From: Dysosmobacter welbionis
GTDB lineage: Bacteria; Bacillota; Clostridia; Oscillospirales; Oscillospiraceae
DNA length: 64,000 nt
Assembly (NCBI RefSeq): GCF_005121165.3
Contig: NZ_CP034413.3
Span: forward strand, 1,240,001 to 1,304,000
Direction of reading: 5' to 3'
Shown: one piece after another, positions 1 to 8,763 of the stretch
Layout of the letters: each line of letters opens with the position of its first letter
Position numbering within the stretch: the stretch's first letter is position 1
Program-made: the position numbers and the translations under genes
The notes under the pieces: model-generated
What the model saw: only the letters and a program-made list of their open reading frames with translations
Told to the model about the DNA's origin: nothing
Database searches by the model: none

Positions 1-54
1 GCACTGCTCTAAATTAAAACTTTGCCTGTCCTGTCAAAACGTTTTTTGCAGAAG

Positions 55-90
55 AAGGACCCGCCGGGGCACACGCCCCAGCGGGTCCTT
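55..90 (-). terminator. Intrinsic terminator of the mtnA-deoD operon
   Basis: A GC-rich inverted repeat (AAGGACCCGC pairs with GCGGGTCCTT) lies 18 bases past the stop of the last minus-strand gene. On the minus strand it is followed by CTTCTGCAAAAAACG, so the T tract is weak. Confidence 0.7.
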
Positions 91-107
91 ATCTTTTGCA
101 GTTCCGG

Positions 108-401
108 TTACTGGGGCGCCACGTGCTCCGGCTTTACCAGATCCGCCAGCAGCTCCTTCGCCCGCTCCACGTCCTCCGGCTTCACGGAGATGTAGTAGGT
201 CAGCCGGTCGATCTTCCCGTTGGGGCCGAAGTCCCGGTGGTCCAGCTTGGCGCCGCAGCCGCACGCCGGCGCCTCCGTCTCATAGAAACCGGTCTCCATG
301 ACCTTGATGCCAGCATCCTTCAGCCGCTGCCGGGCTTCCTTCCACCGGGGTTTGTCGCCCCAGACCTCATAGGCCTTCTCACGCTTTCCGAACAGCGCCA
401 T
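108..401 (-). CDS. Small conserved protein, unknown function (97 aa)
   Basis: A 97-residue soluble, highly charged protein starting MALFGKREKAYEVWGDK. It contains a CGCG motif near the middle (ACGCGAKLDH), which could bind a metal or be redox active, but no catalytic family is recognised. It is the last gene of a minus-strand operon, beginning 3 bases after the deoD stop, so it is co-transcribed with purine and methylthioadenosine salvage genes. That is its only functional hint. There is no signal peptide or membrane segment. Confidence 0.7.
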   Translation of the reverse strand: MALFGKREKAYEVWGDKPRWKEARQRLKDAGIKVMETGFYETEAPACGCGAKLDHRDFGPNGKIDRLTYYISVKPEDVERAKELLADLVKPEHVAPQ

Positions 402-404
402 ACG

Positions 405-1139
405 TCAGCCCTCCAGGGACTTCCAGGCAGTCTCCAGGGCGATCTCCATCATCTCGTGGAAGGAGTCCTGCCGCTCCTGGGCGGAGAGGGACTCCCCGGT
501 GAAGATGTGGTCGGAGATGGTCAGCAGGGACAGCGCCCGCTTCCCCAGCCGCTGGGCCGTCCAGTAGAGGCCAGCCGTCTCCATCTCCAGCGCCAGGATG
601 CCGAACTTCCGGTACATGGCCCCGGCGTCGGGGTTGTCGTTGTAGAACTGGTCCGCCGTGAACACCTGACCTACATCTGCTCGGACGCCCATGGCCTCCG
701 CCGTCTCCACCGCGTCCCGGAGGAGCCGGAAGTCGGCGGTGGCGCACAGCTGGCCGGGGAACCGGTACTGGTCGGCGAAGTGGGAGTTGGTAGAGGCCCC
801 CAGGGCGATGACCACATCCCGGACCTTCACATCATCCCCGATGCCGCCGGCGGAGCCGATGCGGATGATGGTATCCACACCGAAGAATTGGTACAGCTCA
901 TAGCTGTAAATACCCATAGAGGGCACGCCCATACCGTGGCCCATGACGGAGATGCGCTTGCCCTTGTAGGTGCCGGTGTAGCCCAGCATGTTCCGGACGG
1001 TGTTAAAGCACACCACCTCCTCCAGATAGTGGTCCGCCACGTACTTGGCCCGCAGGGGGTCGCCGGGCATCAGCACAGCTTTTGCAATCTGGCTCTCTTC
1101 CGCCGCGATAGAGGCGGATGGGGATTCCTTGATGGCCAT
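405..1139 (-). CDS. deoD: Purine-nucleoside phosphorylase, DeoD type
   Basis: 244 residues, the normal length for hexameric DeoD. It phosphorolyses purine (deoxy)nucleosides to the free base and (deoxy)ribose-1-phosphate in the cytosol. Visible family motifs are the N-terminal phosphate-binding MPGDPLRAKY, the GSAGGIG segment near residue 90, the ALEMETAGLY loop that contacts the ribose, and TISDHIFTGE, which holds the catalytic Asp. The start ATG follows a good ribosome site (AAGGAGGAATC). It lies 47 bases downstream of mtnA in the same operon, suggesting it may supply 5-methylthioribose-1-phosphate or 5-deoxyribose-1-phosphate to MtnA. DeoD enzymes act on such 5'-modified nucleosides only weakly, so that link is an inference from gene order. 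Confidence 0.93.
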   Translation of the reverse strand: MAIKESPSASIAAEESQIAKAVLMPGDPLRAKYVADHYLEEVVCFNTVRNMLGYTGTYKGKRISVMGHGMGVPSMGIYSYELYQFFGVDTIIRIGSAGGIGDDVKVRDVVIALGASTNSHFADQYRFPGQLCATADFRLLRDAVETAEAMGVRADVGQVFTADQFYNDNPDAGAMYRKFGILALEMETAGLYWTAQRLGKRALSLLTISDHIFTGESLSAQERQDSFHEMMEIALETAWKSLEG

Positions 1140-1186
1140 TTTTGATTCCTCCTTGTAATGTAGATGTCAGATATTCCATTTCGTTG

Positions 1187-2263
1187 TCACTTCTTGTCGT
1201 CAAACAGCGCCTTCAGGCTCTTGGTATAAGGCGGGCGGCAGATGCCCTTCTCTGTGACGATGCCGGCGATCAGCTCATGGTCCGTCACATCGAAGGCGGG
1301 GTTGTAGCACTTCACCTCGGGCAGAGCCATGGGCTTTTCGTACCACATGGTCTTGATCTCCTCGCCGTCCCGCTCCTCGATGGGGATGTGGTCCCCGTCG
1401 GGGCAGGCCATATCAATCGTGGAGGTGGGGCCCAGCACGTAGACGGGAATGCCGTAGTGCTTAGCCAGAATCGCCACGCCGGAGGTACCGATCTTGTTGG
1501 CGGTGTCGCCGTTGGCGGCCACCCGGTCGCAGCCCACGAAGCAGGCCTGGACCCAGCCGTTCTTCATGACAATGGAGGCCATGTTGTCGCAGATCAGCGT
1601 CACGTCCACCCCGGCCCGCTGGAGCTCATAGCTGGTGAGCCGGGCGCCCTGGAGCAGGGGGCGGGTCTCGTCGGCGAATACCCGGATGTGCATCCCTCGC
1701 TCCGCCGCCAGCAGGAAGGGGCCCTGGGCCGTGCCGTATCGGGAGGTGGCAAGGGGCCCGGCATTACAGTGTGTCAGGACGCCGTCGCCCTCCTTCAGCA
1801 GACTCAGACCGTATTCGGAGATGGCCCTGCATTTGGCGATGTCGTCCTCATGGATGACTACTGCCCGCTCGTACAAAGCGTCCAGCATTTGGCCCCGGGT
1901 ATCGTGGACATGCTCCAAGGCGGTGCGCATCATCTCCCGGATGGCCCAGCCCAGATTCACCGCCGTGGGACGGGCCGCGTCCAGCTGCTGGCCATAGTCG
2001 CTGAGGCGCTTCAAAAACGTGGGACGGTCCTCGGTCCGGATGGACTTGGCCAGCACATACATGCAGTAGGCGGCGCAGATGCCGATGGCCGGGGCCCCCC
2101 GCACCCGCAGGGCCCGGATGGCCTCCACCATCTCGTCAATGGTCTGGAGGCGGATCTCCTTCTCCTCCCCCGGCAGCAGGGTCTGGTCGATGATGTAAAG
2201 GGCCTCCGCCTTCCGGTCGTAGCGGATGTTCTGGGCATGGGTTACCGCGGTGATATCTGGCAT
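1187..2263 (-). CDS. mtnA: S-methyl-5-thioribose-1-phosphate isomerase
   Basis: 358 residues. It converts 5-methylthioribose-1-phosphate to the ribulose-1-phosphate form in methionine salvage; some members act on 5-deoxyribose-1-phosphate. Seen motifs: [13 protein letters not shown] near residue 50, [10 protein letters not shown] with the catalytic Cys, and [18 protein letters not shown] with the catalytic Asp. The reading frame stays open for 28 further codons upstream, but the ATG at 2263 has the only good ribosome site (GGAAAGGAAG), so it is chosen. It heads an operon with deoD and a 97-aa gene. No mtnB, mtnK or class II aldolase partner lies in the window, so the downstream pathway is not shown here. 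Confidence 0.93.
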   Translation of the reverse strand: MPDITAVTHAQNIRYDRKAEALYIIDQTLLPGEEKEIRLQTIDEMVEAIRALRVRGAPAIGICAAYCMYVLAKSIRTEDRPTFLKRLSDYGQQLDAARPTAVNLGWAIREMMRTALEHVHDTRGQMLDALYERAVVIHEDDIAKCRAISEYGLSLLKEGDGVLTHCNAGPLATSRYGTAQGPFLLAAERGMHIRVFADETRPLLQGARLTSYELQRAGVDVTLICDNMASIVMKNGWVQACFVGCDRVAANGDTANKIGTSGVAILAKHYGIPVYVLGPTSTIDMACPDGDHIPIEERDGEEIKTMWYEKPMALPEVKCYNPAFDVTDHELIAGIVTEKGICRPPYTKSLKALFDDKK

Positions 2264-2334
2264 GGTGGTTCTTCCTTTCCAAACGGCGGCCGCCCCTCCG
2301 GTCTCCCGGGGCAGCGCCTTCGTGTTCTCCCGTC

Positions 2335-2363
2335 CAGTGTATCGCAATTTCCCCGCCGACGCA
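2335..2363 (-). promoter_or_regulatory. Probable sigma-A promoter of mtnA operon
   Basis: On the minus strand, TTGCGT (2363-2358), a 17-base spacer and TACACT (2340-2335), about 70 bases before the mtnA start. Not proven; the -35 box matches only four of six consensus bases. Confidence 0.45.
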
Positions 2364-2436
2364 AGGGGGGGAGGTCAGCAGTTCCCTTTTCAAGCTCCGT
2401 TGTGATGGCCTGAACTCCGTCTTTCACCAACCGACC

Positions 2437-2465
2437 TTGTGAAAAATGGGTTTGTATGATAAAAT
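2437..2465 (+). promoter_or_regulatory. Probable sigma-A promoter of membrane protein gene
   Basis: TTGTGA (2437-2442), a 17-base spacer and TAAAAT (2460-2465), with the gene's AGGAGG ribosome site about 28 bases further on. Confidence 0.55.
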
Positions 2466-2505
2466 AGGGGTGTTTCCAGTGAGCCTGTGTATCAGGAGGG
2501 ATTGT

Positions 2506-3006
2506 ATGCGCCAGCCCCAAACGATCTGGTCCTTATGCGCTTTTATATTTGGGTTGATGGGAATCATTTTTGTTTTCCTCGGGATGCTCTTTTATATCAC
2601 AGACATCCCTGTGAATGGCGGCTGCAATTGGTCTTTTATCCCAATTGGGGCGATCCTTTTATTGGGCAGTATTGTTTGTTTGGCGAGGTGCGGTCTGCAG
2701 GAGCAGCGCAGAAAGCACCTAAAAACAAACGGCATTTCAGTGGTCGGAAAAATTCAATCCGTTCGACATCTAGTTTGGATCAACTGGAACACAAAGACAT
2801 TTGTAAACTGGCCCGGGCAATGCTCTCCGTGGGTCGTTCAATGCTCCTACTGTTATGGCGGACGGACTTATACAGTCAAAAGCCTCTTGTCATGGATAAA
2901 GCCGGCTACTGATTTTCAGCAGCCCGTTATTTATCTTGATCCACGCAATCCAGTACATGCCTATGTGGATATGGATACAATCAAGTGGGAACTTTCATCT
3001 TTTTGA
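2506..3006 (+). CDS. DUF3592-like membrane protein
   Basis: 166 residues. Two strong hydrophobic segments (about residues 7-32 and 43-60) are followed by a soluble domain. The layout, with two membrane spans then a beta-rich part containing YGGRTYTVKSLL and a VIYLDPRNP motif, resembles the DUF3592 family, for which no activity is known. The start at 2506 is chosen because a perfect AGGAGG lies 8 bases upstream; the frame extends 20 codons further without a ribosome site. It is a single-gene unit with its own promoter. Base composition is less GC-rich than the flanking genes, so it may be an accessory gene. Confidence 0.6.
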   Translation: MRQPQTIWSLCAFIFGLMGIIFVFLGMLFYITDIPVNGGCNWSFIPIGAILLLGSIVCLARCGLQEQRRKHLKTNGISVVGKIQSVRHLVWINWNTKTFVNWPGQCSPWVVQCSYCYGGRTYTVKSLLSWIKPATDFQQPVIYLDPRNPVHAYVDMDTIKWELSSF

Positions 3007-3100
3007 GCGCAATCACAAGCCGATCATATCTACAGGCCTCTCTGTTGATTTCACCAAATGAAGCGATTGCATACGATTCGCCAAGGGCTACCGCAGCAAA

Positions 3101-3134
3101 ACAGCAGGGCGGCGGGAATGCTCCCGCCGCCCTG
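3101..3134 (-). terminator. Terminator of nitroreductase gene
   Basis: 13-base perfect inverted repeat (CAGGGCGGCGGGA with TCCCGCCGCCCTG, loop ATGC). On the minus strand it runs into CTGTTTTGCTG. It starts 9 bases beyond the stop. Confidence 0.75.
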
Positions 3135-3142
3135 TGTATCTG

Positions 3143-3664
3143 TCACACGCGGAGGATCCAGCCGTCCTTCCGGGGCTTGGGGGCGGGCAGGTCCCCCTCC
3201 ACATACCCCAGGATGCAGTTGCCCACACCACGGTAGGTCTCCGGCAGCCCCCACTTCTTCAGCAGTTCCTTGCCCTCCGGCCGGTCAAAAAGCTCCATGG
3301 CCCGGTTGATCCAGCAGGAGCCCAGTCCCAAAGCCGCGGCAGCGGTCATCAGGTTTCCCATCACCAGGGAGCCGTCCTGCAGCCAGTTCAGCTTCTCTCC
3401 GTCCCCCAGAACCACCACCACGGTGGGGGCACCGTAGAAGGGATCCGTGCCGGGATTGCCCTGGATCTCCGCGTTCAGCTTGGACATCCAGGCAATGGTC
3501 TCCGGGTCCTGGACCACCACCATGACAGAGGTCTGGAGTCCCTTGGCGGAAGGCGCCCAGGTGCCCGCCTCCAGAATGGCGTTCAGCTCCTCGTCCCTGA
3601 TCTGCTCCGCCTTGTACTTGCGGACGCTCCGGCGCTCCTTCAAAACCTTCAATGTCTCGTTCAT
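3143..3664 (-). CDS. Nitroreductase family flavoprotein
   Basis: 173 residues, the size of small FMN-dependent nitroreductases. These use NAD(P)H to reduce nitro groups, quinones or flavins. The N-terminal RRSVRKYK motif binds FMN phosphate, TWAPSAKGLQ is the usual second flavin contact, and the C-terminal half carries the ALGLGSCWINRA segment typical of the family. The ATG at 3664 has a GAAAGGAAG ribosome site. It is monocistronic: its terminator follows directly, and the upstream minus-strand neighbour is a broken aldolase gene. The true substrate cannot be told from sequence. Confidence 0.88.
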   Translation of the reverse strand: MNETLKVLKERRSVRKYKAEQIRDEELNAILEAGTWAPSAKGLQTSVMVVVQDPETIAWMSKLNAEIQGNPGTDPFYGAPTVVVVLGDGEKLNWLQDGSLVMGNLMTAAAALGLGSCWINRAMELFDRPEGKELLKKWGLPETYRGVGNCILGYVEGDLPAPKPRKDGWILRV

Positions 3665-3703
3665 GTTCGCAGCTTCCTTTCTATCGTTATGTTGCTTTGA
3701 AAA

Positions 3704-3984
3704 TCAAATGGCTCCGGGTTCCAGCACCTGCCCCATAATCTCCCGGCACTTTTGGTACATCAGGATGGTGTCGCGCAGGCCAGGACGCACAGGTCCGCCG
3801 CTTCCCCGGCCCGGACCATCTCCACAGTTTTCTCCGGGCCGTAATAGGTGTGCTCCAGATCCACGGTCAAGAACCGGAACCCGGCGTAGCCCGCGGCCTC
3901 CACAAACTCCGGTGCAGCGGACTGGATGAAGGTCCCCAGAAAAGGCCGCCCCTCCGCCAGCAGAGCGGAAAATGCAACGTGCAT
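3704..3984 (-). pseudogene. HpcH/HpaI aldolase remnant with internal deletion
   Basis: The first about 65 codons, from an ATG at 3984 with a GAAAGGGG ribosome site, read as the start of an HpcH/HpaI-type class II aldolase: GTFIQSAAPEFVEAAGYAGF, then the family-typical DLEHTYYGPE. The frame is then lost. The last 24 codons, in a different frame, read LRDTILMYQKCREIMGQ, which matches the extreme C-terminus of the same family. About 150-190 residues of the barrel, including most metal ligands and the catalytic residues, are missing. So this is a gene collapsed by one internal deletion, not a small protein. It lies just upstream of the nitroreductase. Confidence 0.75.
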
Positions 3985-4171
3985 GGCCGTGCCCCTTTCT
4001 CATCTATTATAGCACATCCCCCCGGAATTCCCAACGTTTTTTCACATCAGGTATCGCCCCTTTGCGGATTCCGGAGGTGACAGCTGTCCCGTGACGTGCT
4101 ATACTGATAAAAATATTGCGCTTTGGCAGGACTTTTTCCCAACTGTTCCAAATTAAGGAGTGATTTTGACC

Positions 4172-5335
4172 ATGCCCCAGCCTCTTTCTGAACGCACCGC
4201 CAGTTTCACCGATTCCGTGATCCGGCGGATGACCCGCGTCTCCCTGAAGTACGGCGCGGTGAACCTGTCCCAGGGCTTCCCCGACTTCGAGCCGCCCCAG
4301 GCGATCCTGGAACGGCTGGCCCAGGTGGCCCGGGAGGGCCCCCATCAGTACTCCGTCACCTGGGGGGCCCAGAACTTCCGAGAGGCCCTGGCCCGCAAGC
4401 AGTCCCGCTATATGGGCCGCACCATCGACCCGGACAAGGAAATCGTGGCCACCTGCGGCTCCACCGAGGCTATGATGTGCGCCATGATGACCGCGGCCAA
4501 CCCCGGGGACAAGGTCATCGTCTTCTCCCCCTTCTATGAGAACTATGGGGCAGACACCATCCTCTCCGGGGCGGAGCCCATCTATGTGCCACTGCACCCG
4601 CCCGCCTTCACCTTCGACGTGGACGAGCTGGAGGCTGCCTTCCGCCAACGTCCCAAGGCCCTGGTGCTGTGCAACCCCTCCAACCCCTGCGGCCGGGTCT
4701 TCACCCGGGAGGAGCTGCTGACCATTGCGGAGATGGCCACCAGATACGACACCTACGTCATCACCGATGAGGTGTATGAGCACATCGTCTACGCCCCCCA
4801 CCGGCACACCTACTTCGCCACCCTGCCGGGGATGTGGAACCGGACGCTGTCCTGCTCCTCCCTGTCCAAGACCTACTCCATCACCGGCTGGCGGCTGGGA
4901 TACATCATCGCGCCGGAGGAGATCATCGACCGGGCCAAGAAGGTCCACGACTTTCTGACGGTGGGCTGCGCCGCGCCGCTGCAGGAGGCGGTAATCCCCG
5001 GCCTGGAGTTCGGCCAGGACTACTATGACGACCTGCTGGCCAAGTACACCCACAAGAAGGACCTGTTTCTCAAGGGGCTGGATGACCTGCACATCTCCCA
5101 CAATGACCCGGAGGGCGCCTACTACGTGCTGCTGGACATCAGAGAGTACGGCTATGAGAGCGATCTGCAGTTCTGCAAGAACCTGGCCCGGGAGGTGGGC
5201 GTGGGGGCCGTGCCCGGCTCCAGCTTCTTCCGGGAGCCGGTGAACCACCTGATCCGCCTCCACTTCGCCAAGAATGACGACACCCTCAACGAGGCCCTGA
5301 ACCGGCTGGAGAAGATCCAGAAGCTGAAAAAATAA
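4172..5335 (+). CDS. PLP-dependent class I/II aminotransferase
   Basis: 387 residues, fold-type I aminotransferase. The N-terminus VNLSQGFPDFEPPQ and the pyridoxal lysine motif SSLSKTYSITGWRLGY are clear, as are NPSNPCGRVF and the C-terminal VNHLIRLHFA with the carboxylate-binding Arg. These features match the aspartate / methionine / kynurenine aminotransferase branch that transfers amino groups from an amino acid to a 2-oxo acid. The ATG at 4172 follows AAGGAG by 11 bases; an earlier in-frame GTG overlaps that ribosome site and is unlikely. Monocistronic, with a strong terminator. The mtnA operon 2 kb away makes a methionine-salvage role possible but unproven. Confidence 0.88.
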   Translation: MPQPLSERTASFTDSVIRRMTRVSLKYGAVNLSQGFPDFEPPQAILERLAQVAREGPHQYSVTWGAQNFREALARKQSRYMGRTIDPDKEIVATCGSTEAMMCAMMTAANPGDKVIVFSPFYENYGADTILSGAEPIYVPLHPPAFTFDVDELEAAFRQRPKALVLCNPSNPCGRVFTREELLTIAEMATRYDTYVITDEVYEHIVYAPHRHTYFATLPGMWNRTLSCSSLSKTYSITGWRLGYIIAPEEIIDRAKKVHDFLTVGCAAPLQEAVIPGLEFGQDYYDDLLAKYTHKKDLFLKGLDDLHISHNDPEGAYYVLLDIREYGYESDLQFCKNLAREVGVGAVPGSSFFREPVNHLIRLHFAKNDDTLNEALNRLEKIQKLKK

Positions 5336-5343
5336 TCCCCCTC

Positions 5344-5377
5344 GGGCCCGTCCGGAAAACCCGGACGGGCCCTTTTT
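5344..5377 (+). terminator. Terminator of aminotransferase gene
   Basis: GGGCCCGTCCGG pairs with CCGGACGGGCCC, loop AAAAC, then TTTTT. It is placed 9 bases after the stop. Confidence 0.92.
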
Positions 5378-5480
5378 CGTCTAAAGACAGAAGAGGTTCT
5401 CTTCCCTCCGCCCCAGTCCGCGCATATCCCTTTTTCTCCCCGCATAGGATGGAGCAACAAGAGGCGGGGAGTGTTGTGTT

Positions 5481-5729
5481 TTGAAGGGTAACATGGAGGA
5501 GCGGGCCGAACGGCTGGCTCAGTACATCATCGAAAACCGGACCACGGTCCGCGCCGCCGCACAGAAATTCGGCATCAGCAAATCCACAGTGCACAAGGAC
5601 ATCTCCGAACGGCTGCCCCAGTTCAATCGGGTGCTGTACCAGCAGGTGAAGGAAGTCCTGGAGGTGAACAAGGCCCAGCGACACATCCGCGGCGGCATCG
5701 CCACCCGGAAAAAGTACCGCGGGGAATAA
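5481..5729 (+). CDS. spoIIID: Sporulation transcription regulator SpoIIID
   Basis: 82 residues, the full length of SpoIIID. It is a DNA-binding protein that, with sigma-E, switches mother-cell genes on and off during endospore formation. The helix-turn-helix FGISKSTVHKDISERLPQFN and the C-terminal IRGGIATRKKY are nearly diagnostic. The start is taken as TTG 5481, because MKGNMEERAERLAQYI then aligns with the usual N-terminus; the internal ATG at 5493 would cut the first helix. Monocistronic between the aminotransferase terminator and a small gene. It shows that the host is a spore former. Confidence 0.95.
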   Translation: MKGNMEERAERLAQYIIENRTTVRAAAQKFGISKSTVHKDISERLPQFNRVLYQQVKEVLEVNKAQRHIRGGIATRKKYRGE

Positions 5730-5775
5730 AATGCGCATAGACTAGTCTTAGAAAGCTCGCAACGGAGGAATCGAT

Positions 5776-6036
5776 ATGGCAAAGCAATCCCGCTGCCGCC
5801 GCGTGGCCCGGTCCACACCGGAGCCCCCGGTCGCCGCAGTGCCGGCCACCCCGGAGCCTCCCGTCCGCCGCTGGCCTCACCCGGTGGAGGGCGTGGAGCC
5901 CATCCAGGACCTGGATCCGGCACTCCATTACATACGATGCGCCCTCTCCTATCAGAACCAATTGCTGGCTGACATCAAGACTCTCTTGCAGCAGCTGGTT
6001 CCGGAGGAGACCCGGGAAGATGCGGAGAATTCCTGA
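5776..6036 (+). CDS. Small protein of unknown function (86 aa)
   Basis: 86 residues. The first 35 are rich in Pro, Arg and Ala (a low-complexity PEPPVAAVPATPEPPV stretch). The C-terminal 50 form amphipathic helices (PALHYIRCALSYQNQLLADI). No family is recognised. A good ribosome site (ACGGAGGAATCGAT) precedes the ATG, and a strong terminator follows, so it is probably expressed. It sits right after spoIIID and could share its regulation, but there is no direct evidence. Confidence 0.65.
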   Translation: MAKQSRCRRVARSTPEPPVAAVPATPEPPVRRWPHPVEGVEPIQDLDPALHYIRCALSYQNQLLADIKTLLQQLVPEETREDAENS

Positions 6037-6037
6037 A

Positions 6038-6068
6038 AAATGGCGTGCCGCGCTCCGGCACGCCATTT
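6038..6068 (+). terminator. Terminator after the 86-aa gene
   Basis: AAATGGCGTGCCG pairs with CGGCACGCCATTT, followed by TCCTCTTGTGTTTTT. It starts directly after the stop codon. Confidence 0.85.
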
Positions 6069-6191
6069 TCCTCTTGTGTTTTTCCGCTTCCCGTTTTATA
6101 ATGTTGCAACGAGTATTATGTAAATCTTCTCACCCAGTTTTTCCAAAGAAACCCCCGCGGCACCGCCGCGGCTGTAAGGAGCGTTTTGAAT

Positions 6192-7183
6192 ATGGCAAAG
6201 AGAACCCGCCGGAGACGGCGCAGCTGGAGCAGACTGCTGCTTCTCGTGGTCTTTGTGGCCGCCGCACTGTATGCCGGCTACTTCTGTCTCTTCCGTCCCC
6301 TGAGGTCCCCGCCGAAACCACCCGGCCCGACGAAGCGGAGGAGGTCTCCGCCGAAGACACCGCCCAGGACGCAGAAGTCCTGGCCCAGGCGGCCCATCTG
6401 GAGCGCAAGCCCTATTTCTACACCATTCTGGTGTCCGGCGTGGATGACCACAATGGCGGCAGCGACACCAATATCCTGGTGGCCGTGGATGCAGAGAACG
6501 ACTACATCTATGGTGTCAGCATCCCCCGGGACACCAAGGCCGTCATCAATGGAAAGAACCACAAGATCAACTTCGCCTATAACTCCGGCGGGACCGCTCT
6601 GCTGGCCGAGACCATCTCCCAGCAGCTGGGCATCCCAGTGGATTTTACGGTAACCGTAGATCTGGACGGCTTCGCCGCGCTGGTGAATGCCATCGGCGGC
6701 GTGGACTTTGAAGTCCCCATCAGCATGAATTACGACGATCCTTACCAGGACCTGCACATCCACTTCTCCGCCGGGATGCAGCATCTCTCCGGTGCGGAGG
6801 CGCTGAAGGTGGTCCGCTTCCGCCACAACAACGACGGCTCCGGCTACGGCAGCGAGGACATCGGCCGGATGCAGACCCAGCAGAACTTCCTAAAAGCCGT
6901 GGCTCAACAGACGCTGACGCTCTCCAACGTGGACAAGGTGGGGGAGTTCGCCAAGATCTTCCAGCAGTATGTGGACACGGACCTGTCCCTTGGGAACCTG
7001 GCCTGGCTGGGGAAGGAGGCCATCAGCATGGGCGTGGATAAGATCTCCTTCTCCACTCTGCCCAACGAGTGGCGCTCCCCCTACATCTATCTGGACCCGG
7101 ACGCCACTCTGGAGCTGGTCAACCAGTACCTGAATCCCTATGTGGAGGACCGGACCATGGAGGATTTGGACATCCCCTCCTGA
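6192..7183 (+). CDS. LytR-CpsA-Psr (LCP) family protein, single-base frameshift
   Basis: LCP enzymes transfer anionic glycopolymers from undecaprenyl carriers to peptidoglycan outside the membrane. The start ATG 6192, 10 bases after AAGGAG, opens a basic N-terminus and one membrane span (LLLLVVFVAAALYAGYF). The extracellular domain continues in another frame from about 6298 with LVSGVDDHNGGSDTN, VSIPRDTKAV (the conserved Arg-Asp), and VVRFRHNNDGSGYGSEDIGR. One base is missing in the CCCC run at 6297-6300; restoring a C yields one continuous protein of about 330 aa. A sequencing or assembly error is as likely as a real mutation, since two other genes here break the same way. Confidence 0.8.
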
Positions 7184-7262
7184 AAAGGCCCCTGTCCGCG
7201 TTTTGTTCCATCAGGCAGAAATCCTGAATTCGATCTTCCATTTTGTATAAGGAGGTGCCGTC

Positions 7263-8699
7263 ATGAAGAAACGGGTCCCCGCGCTGGTGCTGGCACTGGC
7301 GCTTGCTCTTACTGTCCCCGCCTGGGCCGCCCAGGACACCCCGGACAATTTTGTCCGCAGCAAAACCTACGCCGGCCAGTTCTCCGACCTGACGCCGGAG
7401 TCCACGTTCTACGACAATGTGGCGGCGCTGTATGCGTATGGTCTCTCCGTAGGCAAGGCCGACGGCACTTTCGGCCTGCGAGACCAGCTGACCGTTGGGC
7501 AGGTGGTGATTTTCGCCGGCCGCATCCGCAGTCTGTACCGCACCGGAGACGCGGAGGCAGGTCCAGGCGCCTATGCCGCCGAGAATGAGGCAGCGGCCCT
7601 CCGGTACCTGCGCTATCTCCAGTCGGAGGGTGTCATCGGCACGGAGCTGGACGAGTCCCTCTCCACCCCCGCCACCCGGGCCCAGGTGGCCCATGTGCTG
7701 GCGAACACGCTTCCGGAGGAGGCCCTGCCGCCCGTTCACGCGGACCTGGTAACTCAGGCTTACGCCAGCCGGCAGTTCATCACCGACGTGACCGAGTACA
7801 CCCCCTATTACCAGGACATCCTGACCCTCTACCGCACCGGCGTGTCCGTAGGCAGCGACGCCGCTGGCTCCTTCCTGCCGGACCAGCCCATCACCCGGGG
7901 CGCGGCCGCCGCCATGCTGACCCGCATGGTGGATCCAAGCCTGCGGGCAACGCCGGACTGGGACCTGGGAAAGGAGTCCTGGAGCGCCCTGGGCGCTGCC
8001 ATGGGAGATCTGGTGCCCTTGGGGACGTATATCGCCGCTCCCGCCACTGCGGCGGAGATAGATGAAAGCGTCCGCTACATGCTGGCATCCAACCAGAACA
8101 CGCTGGTCCTGCAGTACCCCAGTCTCTCCGTAACCTCCGCCCGACGGGTGATGGAGGCGGCCCTGGCAGCTGTGAAAACCTATTGTGAGCAATGCTACAA
8201 CACGGTCAACTGCACCTATTCTGCGGACGGGTCCATCACCCTCACCTTCTCCGCCGCCAGCGCGGGAGATCAGATCCTGACTTACCGCGACGCGGCCATG
8301 GAGGCGGCCATTGCCGTCCATGATGCCCTGTGGGAGAGCGGAGAGATCACCACCTCCATGTCCGACTATGAGAAGGCCCGGGTCTACTTCACCTGGATCT
8401 GCGATAACTGCGTCTATGATTACACCGCCGGGGACAGCTCCCTGAGCCATATTGCATACAGCCTGTTTGAAAACGGCACCGCCGTGTGCGACGGGTACAC
8501 CGGCGCCTACAACCTGCTGCTGAAGCTGGAGGGCATCGACTGCACAGCCCTCTCCAACAACTCCCACATCTGGACCGTGGCCACCTTGGACGGCACAGAC
8601 TACCACATCGACACCACCTGGGGCGACAGCGGCCCCGCCCCCAATTACGACTACTTCGCCATGACTGCCGAAGAGTCCTGGCAGCACCACAGCTGGTAA
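7263..8699 (+). CDS. Secreted SLH-domain protein with transglutaminase-like protease domain
   Basis: 478 residues. A signal peptide (MKKRVPALVLALALALTVPAWAAQ) is followed by three SLH-type repeats (about residues 40-90, 105-155 and 170-222) that would anchor it non-covalently to cell-wall polymers. The C-terminal third is a transglutaminase-like cysteine protease/transferase fold: catalytic Cys409 in GTAVCDGYTGAY, His in NNSHIWTV and Asp in DYHIDTTWGD. Such proteins cut or crosslink surface peptides. AAGGAGG precedes the ATG and a terminator follows. The preceding LCP gene also acts in the wall, which fits an envelope cluster. Confidence 0.88.
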   Translation: MKKRVPALVLALALALTVPAWAAQDTPDNFVRSKTYAGQFSDLTPESTFYDNVAALYAYGLSVGKADGTFGLRDQLTVGQVVIFAGRIRSLYRTGDAEAGPGAYAAENEAAALRYLRYLQSEGVIGTELDESLSTPATRAQVAHVLANTLPEEALPPVHADLVTQAYASRQFITDVTEYTPYYQDILTLYRTGVSVGSDAAGSFLPDQPITRGAAAAMLTRMVDPSLRATPDWDLGKESWSALGAAMGDLVPLGTYIAAPATAAEIDESVRYMLASNQNTLVLQYPSLSVTSARRVMEAALAAVKTYCEQCYNTVNCTYSADGSITLTFSAASAGDQILTYRDAAMEAAIAVHDALWESGEITTSMSDYEKARVYFTWICDNCVYDYTAGDSSLSHIAYSLFENGTAVCDGYTGAYNLLLKLEGIDCTALSNNSHIWTVATLDGTDYHIDTTWGDSGPAPNYDYFAMTAEESWQHHSW

Positions 8700-8710
8700 G
8701 CTGTTGAAAA

Positions 8711-8742
8711 GCGCCCCCGGCTTTTGCCGGGGGCGCTTTTTT
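8711..8742 (+). terminator. Terminator after SLH-transglutaminase gene
   Basis: GCGCCCCCGGC pairs with GCCGGGGGCGC, loop TTTT, then TTTTTT. Confidence 0.93.
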
Positions 8743-8763
8743 CTCTTCAGGGGCTGCCGACTT

